From positions 910,182-974,181 of the forward strand of contig JAJEKV010000080.1 in NCBI GenBank assembly GCA_021234155.1: a stretch of 64,000 bases of DNA, read 5' to 3'. Numbering within the stretch: position 1 is the stretch's first letter; each line of letters opens with the position of its first letter. The position numbers were made by a program, and so were the translations under genes. The notes under the pieces are model-generated. The model saw nothing but the letters and a program-made list of their open reading frames with translations, was not told the DNA's origin and made no database searches. This document shows, one piece after another, positions 63,927 through 64,000 of this stretch. The stretch comes from Isoetes taiwanensis (lineage: Eukaryota > Streptophyta > Lycopodiopsida > Isoetales > Isoetaceae).

Positions 63927-64000
63927 ATCACATAGCTTGAATGAATTATGGAAATGAATTTCCAGAGCTGAACGGCTTAAATGAGTTCCAAAGCCATCTT

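Overview
The window is nuclear DNA of a vascular plant. It holds one spliced plant receptor-kinase gene with a 33-kb intron, a decayed PPR gene fragment, plant L1, Ty1/copia and chromovirus retroelements, and little other unique sequence. Very long, transposon-packed introns are typical of gymnosperms and ferns, but the species cannot be fixed from the sequence.

Left part (1-19.5 kb). Copia element 1 (1-8233) is clipped at its left LTR. Its integrase is split by a minus-strand APE-type LINE (about 1159-4690) ending in an AATAG microsatellite. Copia element 2 (8309-14812) is complete, with two LTRs and a 5-bp target duplication (ATAGA). Its reverse transcriptase is split by two head-to-tail non-autonomous elements that look like Helentron (Helitron2)-type rolling-circle elements (12096-13135). 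Both the LINE 3' region and the second rolling-circle-like element carry a hairpin with the architecture of an ENE, the U-rich triple-helix RNA stability element. Then come about 2.6 kb without a recognised gene, a receptor-kinase pseudogene fragment (minus strand, about 17430-17695) and AT-rich sequence.

Main gene (19544-63926, plus strand). I assembled 23 exons giving an in-frame 994-residue protein: signal peptide, N-terminal LRR cap, 12 LRR exons, a malectin domain, one transmembrane helix and a kinase with all key residues. This is the LRR-VIII (RKF1-like) receptor-like kinase architecture. Intron 7 spans 22092-55080.

Intron 7 is a nest of transposons: minus-strand LTR-type repeats (22.2-25.2, 31.8-33.6 and 47.8-48.5 kb); L1 LINE 1 (25181-31754, 17-bp target duplication); a 14.2-kb unit bounded by 25-bp inverted repeats (33577-47775) that splits one LTR-type repeat and contains two arrays of perfect 30-bp palindromes, a PPR pseudogene and L1 LINE 2 (38284-44848, 18-bp target duplication); and a minus-strand chromovirus relic (about 49.3-54.5 kb) holding a 5'-truncated copia element 3 (about 50.4-53.5 kb). 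Later introns hold a second copy of the first LINE family and a small hAT-like MITE.

No CRISPR, tRNA, rRNA or bacterial-type operon is seen. Every transposon reading frame is broken; the receptor kinase is the only gene that looks intact.
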